From JBLHKS01 sp047620505 (GTDB taxonomy: Bacteria; Verrucomicrobiota; Verrucomicrobiia; Verrucomicrobiales; DEV007), in contig JBLHKS010000317.1 of assembly GCA_047620505.1 (NCBI GenBank), positions 1 to 6,196 of the forward strand: a DNA stretch of 6,196 bases. Reading direction: 5' to 3'. A model generated the notes under the pieces. That model saw only the letters and a list, made by a program, of their open reading frames with translations, had not been told where the DNA came from and ran no database searches. A program made the position numbers and the translations under genes. Below are positions 6,168 to 6,196 of this stretch, piece after piece. Position 1 is the stretch's first letter, and every line of letters begins with the position of its first letter.

Positions 6168-6196
6168 TTCTACGTTCAATCGCCGATCACCGGGCT

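Larger units (their letters stand above)
5674..6196. other. Structured 523-bp non-coding region
   Basis: No gene is supportable here. The plus-strand frame from 5736 is open to the window end (153 codons) but has no ATG, GTG or TTG before or inside the repeat array, and its second half is arginine/proline-rich without domain features. The region contains a palindrome and inverted repeat (5701-5727), a 21-bp tandem array (5770-5937), an unremarkable stretch (5949-6077) and a hairpin cluster (6078-6167). It must also contain the promoter of the minus-strand propeller gene. Confidence 0.6.

Noticed and set aside
6176..6196. Possible C-terminal end (SPVIGD then TGA) of a minus-strand gene entering from the right
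   Set aside because: Only six codons are visible, which cannot be told from chance.

Overview
The window looks like chromosomal DNA from a GC-rich Gram-negative bacterium, most likely a member of the Verrucomicrobiota or the wider Planctomycetes-Verrucomicrobia group. This is inferred from protein style: a 'VGIG.ATP' fibre protein with kelch repeats ending in a short basic/aromatic tail, a lone FN3 protein with a 'DTDGDQIADTWE' calcium loop, and a secreted double beta-propeller. No rRNA, tRNA or other taxonomic marker is present. All four intact proteins carry N-terminal signal peptides, so this is an envelope/secretome region.

Layout. Positions 1-229 hold no gene I can support. Three plus-strand genes follow in a tight row, probably one transcript: a 525-aa secreted fibre-like/kelch protein (230-1807), a 322-aa SurA/parvulin-like periplasmic protein (1844-2812) and a 314-aa secreted protein with an FN3 domain and two EF-hand-type loops (2842-3786). 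The gaps are 36 and 29 nt and none of the three starts has a clear Shine-Dalgarno sequence. Nineteen nt further on, a 29-codon frame (3806-3895) reads like the first residues of an ECF sigma factor and then stops, which I read as a gene remnant. A 589-aa secreted double beta-propeller protein (3904-5673, minus strand) converges on this remnant, leaving only 8 nt between the stops.

The last 523 bases (5674-6196) hold no supportable gene but are structured. They contain a small inverted repeat and an 8-bp palindrome just upstream of the propeller gene, an array of eight exact-length 21-bp tandem repeats (5770-5937), and a cluster of three hairpins (6078-6167) resembling a dispersed intergenic repeat.

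Working model (inference): the first three genes make a surface fibre, a periplasmic chaperone-like helper and a companion calcium-binding adhesin-like protein, once followed by a sigma-factor gene that was cut off by a rearrangement. The propeller gene is a separate unit, probably acting on or binding extracellular polysaccharide. No phage, transposase, CRISPR array or RNA gene was seen. The most unusual points are the sigma remnant, the 21-bp array, the decapeptide repeats in the fibre protein, and an acidic residue that recurs at the same place in all five blades of the C-terminal propeller.
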